Below are positions 16,024-27,400 of a DNA stretch of 64,000 bases, piece after piece. Both the position numbers and the translations under genes were made by a program. The notes beneath the pieces are model-generated. The model searched no databases. It had not been told where the DNA came from and saw only the letters and a program-made list of their open reading frames with translations. The first letter of the stretch is position 1, and each line of letters opens with the position of its first letter. The DNA lies in assembly GCF_022267515.1 (NCBI RefSeq), contig NZ_JAKFGB010000014.1, positions 248,001 through 312,000 on the forward strand, read 5' to 3'. This stretch comes from Rubinisphaera margarita. GTDB lineage: Bacteria > Planctomycetota > Planctomycetia > Planctomycetales > Planctomycetaceae.

Positions 16024-16374
16024 CTACTCGAGTTGCACCTGATCGCGGAGTTGTTGCCATTCGGTCCAGCAGCGGCGGGGGTTGATCTGGTGAAGATCAT
16101 TGAACATGCCGAGGGCGGCTCCGAAGGCGCGGGCTTTTTCAGCCGGCATCACGAGGCAGTTTGCTGAATCGCGGACGGCGAAGACTTCCCGTTTCGTGAG
16201 GGGGCTCCCTTTCTGCTTCTCCGCTCCGGCAAGCAGCATGAGCAGTGGATTCAGAAAGACAATCTTGAGATTGTCGTCCTGAGCCGCCACGTCGACAGCC
16301 TTTGCATACGGCATCGCATTCATGCCGCCAGTGGACTTCCTGCGGGAGAATAATCGCTTGAGAAGTTGAATCAT
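16024..16374 (-). CDS. conserved hypothetical protein
   Basis: A 116-residue protein with a basic start (MIQLLKRLFSRRKSTGG), a hydrophobic helix (LKIVFLNPLLMLLAGAEKQ), KREVFAVRDSANCLVMP, and a C-terminal INPRRCWTEWQQLRDQV. The pattern KREV.AIRD, ..C.MVP.., then P..CW.EW resembles short planctomycete hypothetical proteins, but I cannot name the family. There is no signal peptide. The ribosome-binding site is weak, so the start is uncertain; an internal ATG a few codons later is possible. It precedes nothing on its own strand except the cassette block about 190 bp away. Confidence 0.62.
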   Translation of the reverse strand: MIQLLKRLFSRRKSTGGMNAMPYAKAVDVAAQDDNLKIVFLNPLLMLLAGAEKQKGSPLTKREVFAVRDSANCLVMPAEKARAFGAALGMFNDLHQINPRRCWTEWQQLRDQVQLE

Positions 16375-16510
16375 CGAGAGAGCCTTGAATGCATGTCCGC
16401 AAATCTTCTACGACCCGGCGTCGTGTGTACACAACGGCAGGCAATGGTTACCTGTAGTATGTACAGTAGGTCGTGCGGAATTGCAATCAATTCTCCCTCC
16501 ACCTCGCGGC

Positions 16511-17899
16511 CTAGTCTTCGGCCCGGCTGCCGTCGCCGCACATTTTCACGATCTTCGGATCGAACCGTGCGACGATGTCGACCAGGTCCTGCTGTTCGGC
16601 CATCACGCTGTCGATGTTCTTGTAGACGCCGGGGACTTCATCGGAACCGGCGGAAAGGACGTGGATTCCCTTCTTCAGCAGGTCGTTGCGAACCGCTTTG
16701 AAGTTGTATTTGCTCTTGGCCTGAGTCCGCGACATCCGTCGGCCGGCGCCGTGGGACGCCGAATCGAGACTGGCTGCGTTTCCCTTGCCGCGAACAATGT
16801 AAGCCGGATCGGCCATTGACCCCGGAATCACGCCGAGCACACCCGTTCCGGCTGGCGTCGCCCCTTTGCGATGTACGATCACTTCCTTACCGCCGTGGGT
16901 TTCCTTCCACGCGAAGTTGTGGTGATTCTCCACCCCGGTAATGATCCGTCCGCCGAGCAGGTTCGAGACGTTGCGGTGAATCACGGCGTGATTGGCGGCC
17001 GCGTATTCGCCCATCAGATTCATCGCCTCCCAGTATTCCTGGCCTTCCTGCGAATTCATATCGAGCCACGCGAGCCGCCCGAATTCCTTCTGCGATTGCG
17101 GCAGCTGCCGCTGAGCAATACTCGAGTAGACGTTGCAGACGCTCGCGCCGGTCCCGCGGGAACCGCTGTGGCTCAGCAGGGCGACGTACGTTCCCGGATC
17201 AAGGTCGAGTTCGTCGTCCCGTTCGTTAAGAGTCACCACGCCGAATTCGACGAAGTGATTCCCCGACCCGGACGTTCCGAGCTGCTTGCGAGCTTTGTCC
17301 TTGTTCTCCCGGGTGACTCGCGAAACGGTCCAGTCGCGGTCGAGCACCTCGTGATCCTGCGACTTCTTCCATTCGCAGCCGACTCCGAAACGGGTCCCGT
17401 TTTCGAGGGCGTTTTTGTAATGCTCAAAGTTCTTCTTCATCGTCTCGACCGGCATATCGAGAATCGACAACTTCATACGGCAGGCGATATCGACCCCCAC
17501 GGCGTACGGCACGACCTTGCCTTCCATCGCGAGCACGCCGCCAATCGGCAGACCGTACCCGACATGGGCATCCGGCATCAGCGCAGCCCCGTATGCTCCC
17601 GGCAGGCGGCAGGCGTCGCGCATCTGAACATGACTGGCCGGATCGATCTCGTTTCCCCACGTCTGGTACTCGATCGGTTCATGGACCGGCGGCACCGGCT
17701 CTTCGATCAGCAACTGAGCGAGCGGCTGAAAAACGGGATTGTCGACATAGTCTTCCGGCGACTGGGCCACAGCCTGAAGCGAGGACTTCAATTCCTTTCC
17801 GCGCATGCCTTCTTCGGCCACGGCTCGCTGAACCGTTTGGAGGGCGGCCGCGAGAGCGTATTCCGGAATTCCGATGGCGAGCAGCTGTCGTTTATTCAT
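16511..17899 (-). CDS. rtcB: RNA-splicing ligase RtcB
   Basis: A 462-residue RtcB ligase, which joins 2',3'-cyclic-phosphate or 3'-phosphate RNA ends to 5'-OH using GTP and Mn2+. The family's signature blocks are in order: LMPDAHVGYGLPIGGV, YAVGVDIACRMKLS (metal Cys), LGTSGSGNHFVEFG (metal His), LLSHSGSRGTG (metal His), ENHHNFAWKE (metal His), VHRKGATPA, and ASHGAGRRMSRT, which carries the His that is guanylylated in characterised RtcBs. The final CGDGSRAED fits the conserved terminus. The ATG at 17899 begins family similarity. It is transcribed divergently from the QueD-like gene over about 230 bp. No archease gene is visible nearby. Confidence 0.93.
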   Translation of the reverse strand: MNKRQLLAIGIPEYALAAALQTVQRAVAEEGMRGKELKSSLQAVAQSPEDYVDNPVFQPLAQLLIEEPVPPVHEPIEYQTWGNEIDPASHVQMRDACRLPGAYGAALMPDAHVGYGLPIGGVLAMEGKVVPYAVGVDIACRMKLSILDMPVETMKKNFEHYKNALENGTRFGVGCEWKKSQDHEVLDRDWTVSRVTRENKDKARKQLGTSGSGNHFVEFGVVTLNERDDELDLDPGTYVALLSHSGSRGTGASVCNVYSSIAQRQLPQSQKEFGRLAWLDMNSQEGQEYWEAMNLMGEYAAANHAVIHRNVSNLLGGRIITGVENHHNFAWKETHGGKEVIVHRKGATPAGTGVLGVIPGSMADPAYIVRGKGNAASLDSASHGAGRRMSRTQAKSKYNFKAVRNDLLKKGIHVLSAGSDEVPGVYKNIDSVMAEQQDLVDIVARFDPKIVKMCGDGSRAED

Positions 17900-18126
17900 G
17901 ATGACCTGAGTTTTCCGAGAAAAAGAGTCTGTCTCAGCGGATGCTCCAAGGGCCGGAAAGGTTCGGGAGAAAGTGTCCAGCACGTGAAAAGAGGTCCACA
18001 GCGGTCCAGGACCGCCTACGTTTGGTCATTGAAAATGCACCGTTATAATTCATAATGACTTTTTGAAGCGATTCCATACGAAGTCTGCTGCCAGCCGGTA
18101 TCAGGCTGTAATTCGAGGATAAGCCC

Positions 18127-18606
18127 ATGGGGCTCACCATCATGAAGCGCATTCCGTTCTGTGCCGGCCACCGACTGGTGGGGCACGAAGGGAAGTGCGC
18201 CTCCTTCCATGGTCACAATTATGTCGCCGAAATCTACGTCTCGGGGGAAGAAACCGATGACGTCGGGCGGCTGATTGATTTTTCGTACCTGAAAAAGACC
18301 TTCAAGGGCTGGATCGACGACAACTGGGACCACGCGTTCCTGCTTAACGAGATCGACGAGAACGGGATCGACGCGATCAAACGGGTGGAGCCGACCAAGT
18401 ACTATATCCTCCCGTACAATCCGACAGCCGAGAACATGGCGAAGTACCTGCTCGATGTCGTCGCTCCGAAGATGATGCAGGATCTCCCGGTCGAGGTCAG
18501 TCGCGTCATCATCTGGGAAACGGAAGAGTCGTTTGCCGAAGCCAGCACGACATCCCACCGTCCGACGGAAGCGGAGTATTCCTCGTCTCACAGCGTCGGC
18601 TCCTGA
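18127..18606 (+). CDS. 6-pyruvoyltetrahydropterin synthase / 6-carboxytetrahydropterin synthase (QueD-like)
   Basis: A 159-residue T-fold enzyme. Zn ligands are the His of CAGHRLVGHEG (residue 15) and the two of FHGHNY (28 and 30). The catalytic Cys lies in GKCASFHGH (24), and the WDHAFLL Asp-His pair and the late Glu of IIWETEESF complete the active site. Members convert 7,8-dihydroneopterin triphosphate either to carboxytetrahydropterin for queuosine or to pyruvoyltetrahydropterin; the Cys-x-x-x-HGH spacing favours the QueD side, though other family members are possible. The C-terminus carries a low-complexity Ser/Thr tail. GAGGA precedes the ATG at 18127 by about 7 nt; an ATG five codons on is the alternative. 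The next gene encodes a HemX-like protein 60 bp away. Confidence 0.85.
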   Translation: MGLTIMKRIPFCAGHRLVGHEGKCASFHGHNYVAEIYVSGEETDDVGRLIDFSYLKKTFKGWIDDNWDHAFLLNEIDENGIDAIKRVEPTKYYILPYNPTAENMAKYLLDVVAPKMMQDLPVEVSRVIIWETEESFAEASTTSHRPTEAEYSSSHSVGS

Positions 18607-18666
18607 ATTTCATCGCCTCCCTGCCTCAGGTTTTCTGACTGACAAGCTGTCACAGATCGCGGATCC

Positions 18667-19515
18667 ATGCATCAGGTTCATCTGTTCTGCTTTCTGGCCA
18701 GCTACGCCGCCGCTTTCTTCCTGGAACTCGGCCGCTACTGGAAACCGCTGCCTCCTCTCCGCTGGCTGTCGCTGATTGCGACGGTCGCCGGCCTGATCGC
18801 TCATACCTGGTATCTGATCTCCCGCTCGATTCAATCGCAGCTGCCGCCGCTCGTCGCTTCCAATCACGACTGGCTCCTTGTCGCCGCCTGGCTGCTTGTC
18901 GCCGGCTATCTGGGGTTCGTCGTCTGGAATCTGCAGAGGCGAGGAGCGGACGCCATGGGGCTGTTCGTGCTTCCGCTGGCTCTATTGATGGTCGGGGCGT
19001 CCAGTCTGGTCAGCAACGATCCGGATGTTCTGTTCGGCAGCCAGCGGGTCCTGAAGATGCTGCACGCCAGTTCGCTCGTCATCGGGATCACCGGCGTCCT
19101 GGCCGGATTTCTGATCAGCGTGATGTATCTTCTGCAGCATCGGCGCCTCAAGAAGAAGCAGAACCTCCGGGGCGGCTTTACGTTGCCGGCTCTGGCTTCG
19201 CTGGCTCGCTACAATCTCTGGTCGGTGTCGATTTCCATGCCGATGCTCACGCTGGGTCTGCTCACCGGCTTTCTGTTGATCGGCGGTTCCGAAAAAGCGC
19301 TCCGGCCGGTTTCCTGGCAGGATCCAATCGTCATCGGCTTCACCATCGTCTGGCTCGGAATGGTGCTCTCGTTTGGGGGTCTGTTCAAGAAGCGTTCGAT
19401 GCAGGGCCGGCAGATTGCGCTGATGAATGCCTGGGCCTTTGGCTTTCTTATCGTTACGTTGCTCGGTCTGCAGATTCTGGTCAATCTGACGGGACTCCCC
19501 TCCCAGCATGGCTGA
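18667..19515 (+). CDS. HemX/CcsA-like cytochrome c assembly membrane protein
   Basis: A 282-residue polytopic membrane protein with about eight helices, of the cytochrome c assembly (CcsA/HemX) family. Helices carry the conserved His: LIAHTWYLISRS and LHASSLVIGITGVLAGF (MLHASS corresponds to the family's periplasmic haem-associated His). The C-terminal half (YNLWSVSISMPMLTLGLLTG, WLGMVLSFGGL) follows the HemX layout. Members without the full WWD loop, like this one, are usually found next to hemA, as here, and are thought to affect HemA level or haem handling; this is family knowledge. hemA starts 51 bp downstream, so the two are probably one operon. Confidence 0.82.
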   Translation: MHQVHLFCFLASYAAAFFLELGRYWKPLPPLRWLSLIATVAGLIAHTWYLISRSIQSQLPPLVASNHDWLLVAAWLLVAGYLGFVVWNLQRRGADAMGLFVLPLALLMVGASSLVSNDPDVLFGSQRVLKMLHASSLVIGITGVLAGFLISVMYLLQHRRLKKKQNLRGGFTLPALASLARYNLWSVSISMPMLTLGLLTGFLLIGGSEKALRPVSWQDPIVIGFTIVWLGMVLSFGGLFKKRSMQGRQIALMNAWAFGFLIVTLLGLQILVNLTGLPSQHG

Positions 19516-19566
19516 TGCAGCCGGAAGACAGGCGGAACATTGATGACGCTGGAAACTTGAAACGCC

Positions 19567-20862
19567 GTGAATTTACGCGTTGTGTACTGCAATCACGAAA
19601 CGGCTGGACTGGAGATTCGCGAGAGACTCGCATTCTCCAGTGAGGAGCGATTGCGCGCCGCATACGTACACCTCAACGCCCGGTTTCCGAAGACGGAAAT
19701 CGTCATTGTTTCGACCTGCAACCGCGTCGAACTCTACTTTGGAGCCGAGGACCGGGGCGTGCTCCCCAGCCAGGAGCAGATCGCCGGGTTTCTGGCGGAG
19801 TTTCACCAGATTCCGCTCGATGATTTCATTAACGAACTGCGAACCGAAACCGAAATTGAAGCCGTGCGGCATCTGTTTCGTGTCGCCAGCAGTCTCGACA
19901 GCATGGTGCTCGGCGAAGCTCAGATTGTCGCTCAGATCAAGGATGCCTATCAGCGGGGAGCCGATTGTGATGCGGTCGGCCCGCTGACCCATCAGCTGTT
20001 TCAGGCCGCGATGAACTTCGCCGGCAAGGTTCGCACGGAAACCAAACTTTCTGAAGGGCGGATCTCGATTGCTTCGGTCGCTGTCGGCGAGTTTGGCAAG
20101 AGTATCTTCGAACGTTTCGACGACAAAACCGTGCTCATCCTCGGAGCCGGAGAGATGGCCGAGGAGACGCTGCGTTACCTTAAAGACGAAGGCGTCAGCC
20201 AAATTATCATCGCCAATCGCAACCAGGAACGTGGGCAGCAGCTGGCCGACAACTGGGGGGGAAGATGGATTCCCTTCAGCGAGTGGGAATCCCGACTGAG
20301 TGACGTTCAGGTCATCGTGAGTGCCACGGGTGCGACCGAACCGATCATCACCAAACAACGCTTTGCCGAGCTGCGCAGGGCGAAGTCTTCCCAGCAAACG
20401 CTGTTCATTCTCGACCTGGGAGCCCCTCGAGACTTTGCCCCCGAGATCGCCCGCTGCGACGACAACGTGTTCCTCTACGATATCGACGATCTCGAGCAGA
20501 CCTGTCAGCAGAACCGAAAAGCCCGGGCACGCGAAATCGACAAAGCCGAGAAGATGCTCGAAGCGGCGACCAGCCAGTTCATGCACGACTTTTACCATCG
20601 GAAAACCGGTCCAGTCGTGCAGCAGCTGCGGGAAACATGGCACGAGATTGGACGTCAGGAACTCGATCGTCTGTTCCGCAAGATGGAGCACGTCGACGAC
20701 AACGACCGCCAGCTGATCGAGCAGACGATCAACCGCATCGTCAACAAACTGCTGCATCCACCGCTCGAAAACATCAAGCAGCATTCCAAAGAAGGAACGC
20801 CCCATACGCTGCTTGAAACCATGAAGCAATTGTTCGGGTTGGGCGACGGACTCAACCATTAA
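19567..20862 (+). CDS. hemA: glutamyl-tRNA reductase
   Basis: A 431-residue glutamyl-tRNA reductase, the first enzyme of the C5 haem pathway (glutamyl-tRNA to glutamate-1-semialdehyde, NADPH-dependent). The nucleophilic Cys is residue 51 in VSTCNRVELY. GEAQIVAQIKDAY, the NADPH-binding VLILGAGEMAEETLRYL, IIIANRNQERGQQLA and LDLGAPRDFAPEI follow. The C-terminal dimerisation helices have LLHPPLENIK. The GTG start fits the first conserved strand (MNLRVVYCNHETAG) but the ribosome-binding site is weak. Its position behind the HemX-like gene is the usual arrangement. A short gap, then the pseudouridine synthase gene, follows. Confidence 0.95.
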   Translation: MNLRVVYCNHETAGLEIRERLAFSSEERLRAAYVHLNARFPKTEIVIVSTCNRVELYFGAEDRGVLPSQEQIAGFLAEFHQIPLDDFINELRTETEIEAVRHLFRVASSLDSMVLGEAQIVAQIKDAYQRGADCDAVGPLTHQLFQAAMNFAGKVRTETKLSEGRISIASVAVGEFGKSIFERFDDKTVLILGAGEMAEETLRYLKDEGVSQIIIANRNQERGQQLADNWGGRWIPFSEWESRLSDVQVIVSATGATEPIITKQRFAELRRAKSSQQTLFILDLGAPRDFAPEIARCDDNVFLYDIDDLEQTCQQNRKARAREIDKAEKMLEAATSQFMHDFYHRKTGPVVQQLRETWHEIGRQELDRLFRKMEHVDDNDRQLIEQTINRIVNKLLHPPLENIKQHSKEGTPHTLLETMKQLFGLGDGLNH

Positions 20863-21003
20863 ACCGCACGGGCGGCCTGTCTCTGAGCTTCATGCGAGGT
20901 CTCCCAATGCTGGCTTGTCCAGCAGGACGACCGTTCGCGTGTGACGCGACACAGAAGACAGTTCCGCCCCCTCTTCATTGCTCGACCAGAAACTGAATTC
21001 AGA

Positions 21004-21810
<807 letters not shown>

Positions 21811-21878
21811 CTTTCGTTGCCGGAGGGACTTTCTCAACGACCGAGATTGATCACAACGGATGGACAAAACCTCCTGCC

Positions 21879-21928
21879 GACTCCGTCGGCCCCGGTAGCG
21901 GAGCAACCGGGGCTACCCTTGCGGAGTC
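21879..21928. repeat. nested palindrome after the pseudouridine synthase gene
   Basis: An outer GACTCCG/CGGAGTC and an inner GCCCCGGT/ACCGGGGC form a long hairpin between two convergent genes. It may act as a bidirectional transcription end; its form is that of a dispersed intergenic repeat. Confidence 0.6.
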
Positions 21929-21961
21929 AATGCAGTACCGTCTCGTTCAACTCCACCACAT

Positions 21962-22597
21962 TCAGTCAGCCAGCGGCATCACTTCGACTTTGCGGATCTG
22001 GACGATGCTGCCCGGATCGTGCTGCTGGAAGGCGAAGTGGCCTGCTCCGAAGGTTTTGTCGAAGTCGAGGTACTCGTAGAGTTCGTTGCCGTCGACGGTG
22101 ATCTTGATGCGGGTCATCTCGCGGCCGCGCCAGACATCGTCTCGCACTTCGATTTCGTAATCGAACCACGTATCCGGCTTCACGTGCTGCTCGTAGACGT
22201 GACACATGCCGTAAATCGAACCGGTACGAATCGGATCTTTGTGCGTGCTGTCGATCTGAGCCTCATAGCCATCCGTGAACCCCGGCTCGGGCTTCGTGCG
22301 GAAATACATGCCCGAGTTGCCGCCATCGTTGATTTTGATCTCTGCCCGGTAGCGGAAGTTCTTGTACGTCTGGCCGGTCGTCACGAGCATCGACTGATCG
22401 CCCGATCCGACAATCACGCCATCCTTCACATTCCAGTGACTGGTTTCCTTGCCGACCTTCTTCCAGCCGTCGAGCGACTTGCCGTCGAAAAGAGAAATCC
22501 ATTTGCCGTCTTCGGCATGGAGGGAACTCGCTCCGAAGATCGAACAGACCACAACTGCAGTAAGCAACGAACGAAGAGCACGGATCGTCATATTCAT
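21962..22597 (-). CDS. secreted DUF1080 (3-keto-disaccharide hydrolase-type) protein
   Basis: A 211-residue protein: a signal peptide (residues 1-28) then a single DUF1080 domain beginning KWISLFDGKSLDGWKKVG and containing WNVKDGVIVGSG, NFRYRAEIKINDGGNSGMYF, GYEAQIDSTHKDPIRTGSIY and ITVDGNELYEYLDFD. This is a complete family fold with the usual FDGKSLDGW opening. The family is greatly expanded in planctomycetes, with some members shown to act on 3-keto-glycosides; the exact substrate here is unknown. GAGGAG lies before two in-frame ATGs; the second (22591) has the better spacing. It is monocistronic. Confidence 0.92.
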   Translation of the reverse strand: MNMTIRALRSLLTAVVVCSIFGASSLHAEDGKWISLFDGKSLDGWKKVGKETSHWNVKDGVIVGSGDQSMLVTTGQTYKNFRYRAEIKINDGGNSGMYFRTKPEPGFTDGYEAQIDSTHKDPIRTGSIYGMCHVYEQHVKPDTWFDYEIEVRDDVWRGREMTRIKITVDGNELYEYLDFDKTFGAGHFAFQQHDPGSIVQIRKVEVMPLAD

Positions 22598-22786
22598 AAT
22601 CTCCTCAGACTGGGAACTCTATGCGGTAACTGAAAACGGACACAGCATTTCACATCCTAGTCCGCTGATCGAAGTGTATCCTGAAATCCGATCTGAACTC
22701 AAATCACTGCCGGATGTTCGTCTCATTCACAAGAACCCGTGAACCTGGTACCGAAGATCCTGTCTTCGAAAACAGGAAATCAAATT

Positions 22787-24400
22787 ATGTGGAAACCAAC
22801 TAAAAACCTGTGGGCGAGACTTGTAAAGCTCTTCTACCCGATCCGGGATTCGGAGTCAGATCAGGAGACCGCTCAAAGGAAACGGTATATCCTGACAGCT
22901 CTTGAACGCGCACGCAATGTGGCGGATTTGCCTGGTGTTTCGCTTTATCTCGACGATGCTGATTCTGGCGTACGCTCGAAGGCCCGTAGTGCTGCCCATC
23001 GCGTTATTCGTGGGGCGACTTGGCAAGACCTGATTGCTCTGGAAAATTCCATATCCTCCATTGGAGGCTGGGGGAGCGAACGTGTTCAAGACGACTACGT
23101 CTTAACCAGGGTTGTTGGTCGGGAGAATTCCCCGAGCTACCTTTCACTCCTTGCCGTCTTCAGCTTTCATCGGAACGGCTACGTCCGCCACGGTGCGGTC
23201 CGTCGACTCGCGCTCTCGACGGATGGCTTCGTGCTGCCCTTCCTGATGCTGCGCAGCAACGACTGGGTTCAGCCGATTGCGGACGACGCTCGAGAATCCC
23301 TTGAGAAGCGATTTGACGCATTGACGCCGGAACAAAGGCAAGTCGTTCTTCCACTACTCGGTTACTTGAATCGCTGCGAACGCCGCCAGTTCGCAGCATT
23401 GATCGAATCCGTGCTTCGCAATTTCCTCGTGCCGTCCCGACATGACGACGCGGTGGCGACGCTCAATATGAATGCACGGGGTATCGGAAGAACTTTCGCT
23501 GACATTGTCTTCATCGTGTCGGGGGAGCATCAAGCGAGATTGCTTCCTGCAGGAATTTCTTCCCGTGTTGCGACGGTCCGAATTATCTTCACGAAGCGAA
23601 TGCCGGGTCTTCTCGATCAGCAAGAGATCGCGTCGAACTGTCGCCGACTGCAGCGGGATCCCGTGATGGCTGTTCGACGAGAGGCGTATCGCGTGGAAGC
23701 ACAAAGTCGCCCTGCAGATGCGGCTGAAATCTGGAAACGGGCGATGTTTGACGTGAGCTACGCCCTGCGTGACCTTGCTCGTTTCGAGCGGGCACGGTTA
23801 GGAATTAGCGAGCACGCAGCCTGTTACAGTGAGGCGATTCAAGAGCATCCTGATGATTACGAAGCGCTTCTCGGATTGGCTGATACTGCGCGGGAAGAAG
23901 ATGCGGAACTGCTACGGCGTTACCTGACTCACGACTTCCCTTCTCGTCGCGTTCATGCAGTTCGGGGAATTGGTAGAGCGTTGGGGGAAGGTGCGGCAAG
24001 AGACCTTCTTCCTCGACTGAACGATGACAATCGCAAAGTGTTAAGACGAGTGACCGCCTTTCTCCTGCTCTATCCTTATTTGATTGACGGAGAGGCTCTT
24101 CTCGATCTTGCTCGCTCTGCAGTCTCCCTGAACGCGCGATTGAACACGATTTCGGTGGCAGCGACGTGCTTTGCCAAATGGGATTCAATTGTGTGGCTCA
24201 TCAGATGCGCTGAAATCGACGATCCGATCGTGAGTCGAAGGGCTGATCAATCCATCGTCTCCAGGCTTACGTGTAACCGAAATTTTACCAAGCCGAGCCG
24301 AGAAAATATTGAGACGATCGAGCGTATTGTTCCAGATGCTCAGTTTCTTACTCCCGAAACGAAGTCCCTGCTCTTGTCGACGCTGCGGCTCGTGACGTGA
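22787..24400 (+). CDS. HEAT/ARM-repeat protein of unknown role
   Basis: A 537-residue all-helical protein made of paired helices, e.g. VSLYLDDADSGVRSKARSAA, YVRHGAVRRLALSTDGFVLP, and SRRVHAVRGIGRALGEGAARDLLPRL, the last two reading as HEAT repeats. A TPR-like stretch (CYSEAIQEHPDDYEALLGLAD) lies at about residues 360-380. It has no signal peptide, membrane segment or catalytic motif, so it is probably a cytoplasmic scaffold. Codon use and base composition are more AT-rich than in the neighbours, a possible sign of acquisition. AGGA lies 9 nt before the ATG at 22787; an upstream GTG at 22739 is a weaker alternative. It converges on the large helicase gene, 10 bp away. Confidence 0.72.
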   Translation: MWKPTKNLWARLVKLFYPIRDSESDQETAQRKRYILTALERARNVADLPGVSLYLDDADSGVRSKARSAAHRVIRGATWQDLIALENSISSIGGWGSERVQDDYVLTRVVGRENSPSYLSLLAVFSFHRNGYVRHGAVRRLALSTDGFVLPFLMLRSNDWVQPIADDARESLEKRFDALTPEQRQVVLPLLGYLNRCERRQFAALIESVLRNFLVPSRHDDAVATLNMNARGIGRTFADIVFIVSGEHQARLLPAGISSRVATVRIIFTKRMPGLLDQQEIASNCRRLQRDPVMAVRREAYRVEAQSRPADAAEIWKRAMFDVSYALRDLARFERARLGISEHAACYSEAIQEHPDDYEALLGLADTAREEDAELLRRYLTHDFPSRRVHAVRGIGRALGEGAARDLLPRLNDDNRKVLRRVTAFLLLYPYLIDGEALLDLARSAVSLNARLNTISVAATCFAKWDSIVWLIRCAEIDDPIVSRRADQSIVSRLTCNRNFTKPSRENIETIERIVPDAQFLTPETKSLLLSTLRLVT

Positions 24401-24410
24401 GCCACCAAGA

Positions 24411-27400
24411 CTATTTAATTGCGAGAAGCGCTTTCGCTTCCTCGAGTGCCGGCGATTGCTCAACTTCTACTTCCGTCTTGCCGACCAGTTCTCTACGGGC
24501 AGCCGACATTTCTCCGGGTGACATGTTGAGGAGTTTCGCGAGGATCAGGCAGTTCTCGGTGGTGAGGACTTTCAGCAGGCGGAACGACTTCTTCTGCCAC
24601 GCCCCGACCGCGTCTCCACGCCAGTAGACGATGCTGTTGCCGGTCATCGCGGGGATGCGGGCTTCGGGGGTAATGACTCCGACGAGGTTGAGGGGATCGG
24701 TCGCTTTGAGGATGACGAGTTCTTCGCCGGCGGGGGCATCGTCGCGCAGTTTGCGGAGCTCGGCGACCGAGTCGGGCAGGGCGTACTGTTCGCCAGCGAC
24801 GCCGCGAATGAAACGGCCGCCGCGGATTTCACCTCGGGCTTCAAGTCGTCGGTAGCACTGCAGCAGTTCGTACCAGCGGGGGGCTCCCTGTTCCCGGTCG
24901 AGCAAATCGCGGAAGACAACGCCCCAGCGATTCAGCAGCTGCCAGGCCCATTGTTCGACCCGTTCCCGCATCTGATCGGGATGTTCGAGAGCCTCTTCCC
25001 GCCGCCAGATCGACCAGCGTCCCGCTCGCCCCGCCAGAGTTCGCGGGCGTTTGACCCGAAGGCTGCCGCGATAGCTGACGTTGTTCGACTTCGCAGCCGG
25101 GCCGATCAACCCGCGTAGACCGGCATAGCCATCGGACGTAATCCAGCCGCGAGCGATCAGTTCGCCCAGAGCATCAGTCAACTGAGCCGGCAACAGTTGA
25201 GCGACGTATTCGATATCGTTCGCGAACATCGCCCCCTGATGCTGCAACACGGTGAGGACATCCTGAGCGGTGCCGCTGAGTTGATCGGTCAGCAGGCCAG
25301 CCCGTTCGGGCAACAGCCAGCGAGCCGAGTCCCGCAGGAACAGTGCGATCGGCGAGTTCCGCGACAGCGTCGTCATCGGCCGTGATTTGGCTTCTTTGGG
25401 ACGCGGATTCGGATAGAGCCGCCCCCAGGCGACTTCGCCCGTCATGCAGAGTTCATCCAGCCAGGCCGAGGAGTAGTCCTTCACCCGATACGGCAGAATG
25501 TCCCGTTCCCAGTTTCCGGCCGGCAGATCGAAGCCCTGCAGCTGCGAGATCGTCTCGAACAACCCCTGCATCCCCTCGCGGCGGTGTCCGGGATGAAGCC
25601 CCTGATGCCGAAAGAGGAACCGCATGAAGGTTCGCACATCGACCGGTTCGATCTGTTTGCGGAGTCCTTCGAGCGTGAGGCGATGAATTCGGGCCAGCAG
25701 CCGGCGATGACACCATTCGGTCTGCTCGACGTCGAGCTTCTGGTCAGTCTGATTACGGAACTTGCCCCGCAGTACGAGCCCTTCGCCTTCGAGAGCTTCG
25801 AACGTGGCATCGACCTGCGAGACGGTCCACCCGAGTTGGCCGGCAATCTCGCCGGTCGTCATCGGACCGAGATACTCCATCCAGCCGCGGAGGATCTCGA
25901 TGCGAACTTCGGTGGTCACTTCCGGACGCCGAATATTCTCGGGCGGCGTCAACTCGGGTTCAGTGATCGATTCCGGCCAGAGGCACTGCACGACCGGGAA
26001 CTTCTCGGCTGAAACGTAGAACGCCCGGCCCTCATCCAGCACAACCCGTCCCCCCCGACGCTGTTCCTGCAGTTGACTCAACAGCTTTGGCCACCGCTCG
26101 GCTTCCGCAGCGGGGATGAGGACGCGAGTCAGCAGATAGTCGTGCAGTTCATCGGCATCCCGCACCAGCGGGGCGGCTTCTTCAATCACCCGATCAATCG
26201 CCAGCGGATCGAGTCGACTCAGATCGCTGACCGATTCCACCGTAACCGAACGCCGCGTGCTGACCGCTCTCGCACGACGATCGATTGCTTCTCCGCCATC
26301 GAGAAACGCGTATGGATTCGCGTTCAGCAGTTCATAACAGAAGGGGGACGGCTCGCGGGTTTCTTTCGCGACGAACGTGATCTCCCCTTTCTCGACCTGT
26401 TCGAGGACCTTCGTCAGCCCAGCGAAGTTGAGAGCTTCGTTGAAGCAGTCGTCCATCGTCTGTTTGACGAGGGGATGATCGGGGATCTCGTGGTCGCCCG
26501 TGTGCTCTTCCTGGCAACCGGTCAGCTTCGGAAAGACCGCCGTGAGCAGGTCATCAGAACGGAACCGCTGCAAAGCAGGGGGAACCCGCTTGCCGGCTCG
26601 ACGGCGTTCGACCATCAGAGCCGTGGTCACGTTCCATCTCCACCGGAGTTGAAACGTCGGCACGTAGATCAGCGCCTGTTCGAGCAGTTTGTATGCATTG
26701 GCAGCGGTAAGCATCGGGAAGAGCGACTCAATCGGAAAGCTGTGTTGCGGGCCGAGCGTGAGGATGAAGCCATCGTCATCGGCGGTCGCCTGCAGCTCGA
26801 AGTCGAACGACCGGCAGAACCGCTTCCGCATGGCGAAGCCCCACGCCCGTGTAATTCGGCTGCCAAACGGCGCATGGACCACGAGCTGCATTCCGCCTGT
26901 TTCGTCGAAGAAGCGCTCGAAGACGACCCGTTTCTGTGTCGGCACCAGTCCGAGAGCCGCCTTCTGAGCAGCGACGTATTCGACAATCTGCTCGGCTGCC
27001 GATGCACAACAACAGGTCTCTTTCTGCAGCCACGTGATGATCTCGGGACGGGCGACACCATCGATCAGCTTCTGCTCCAGATCTTCCCGCAACCGGGAGA
27101 CTTCTTCGGAAAGCTCCAATGTTCGCCCCGGCGATTCTCCCCGCCAGAACGGAACCGACGGCGGAGCCCCCTGGGCGTCGATCACAACAACATCGTTGCC
27201 ACGCAGGTGCTTCAACCGCCACGACGTATTGCCGAGCAGAAAGATATCCCCGGCCTGGCTTTCAACCGCGAAGTCTTCATCAACCGAACCAACGACGACA
27301 TTGTCCGGCTCGGCAACAACTCGGAAGGAGCCAATGTCGGGGATCGAACCGGCGTTGTTCACGGCGACAATGCGGGCACTGCGACGCGGCCGTAATCGCT

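Noticed and set aside
16871..18055. A 394-codon plus-strand frame opposite rtcB
   Set aside because: Antisense to a highly conserved enzyme; its product has no domain.
26073..27395. A 440-codon plus-strand frame opposite the Lhr helicase
   Set aside because: Antisense to conserved helicase sequence, no ribosome-binding site or domain.
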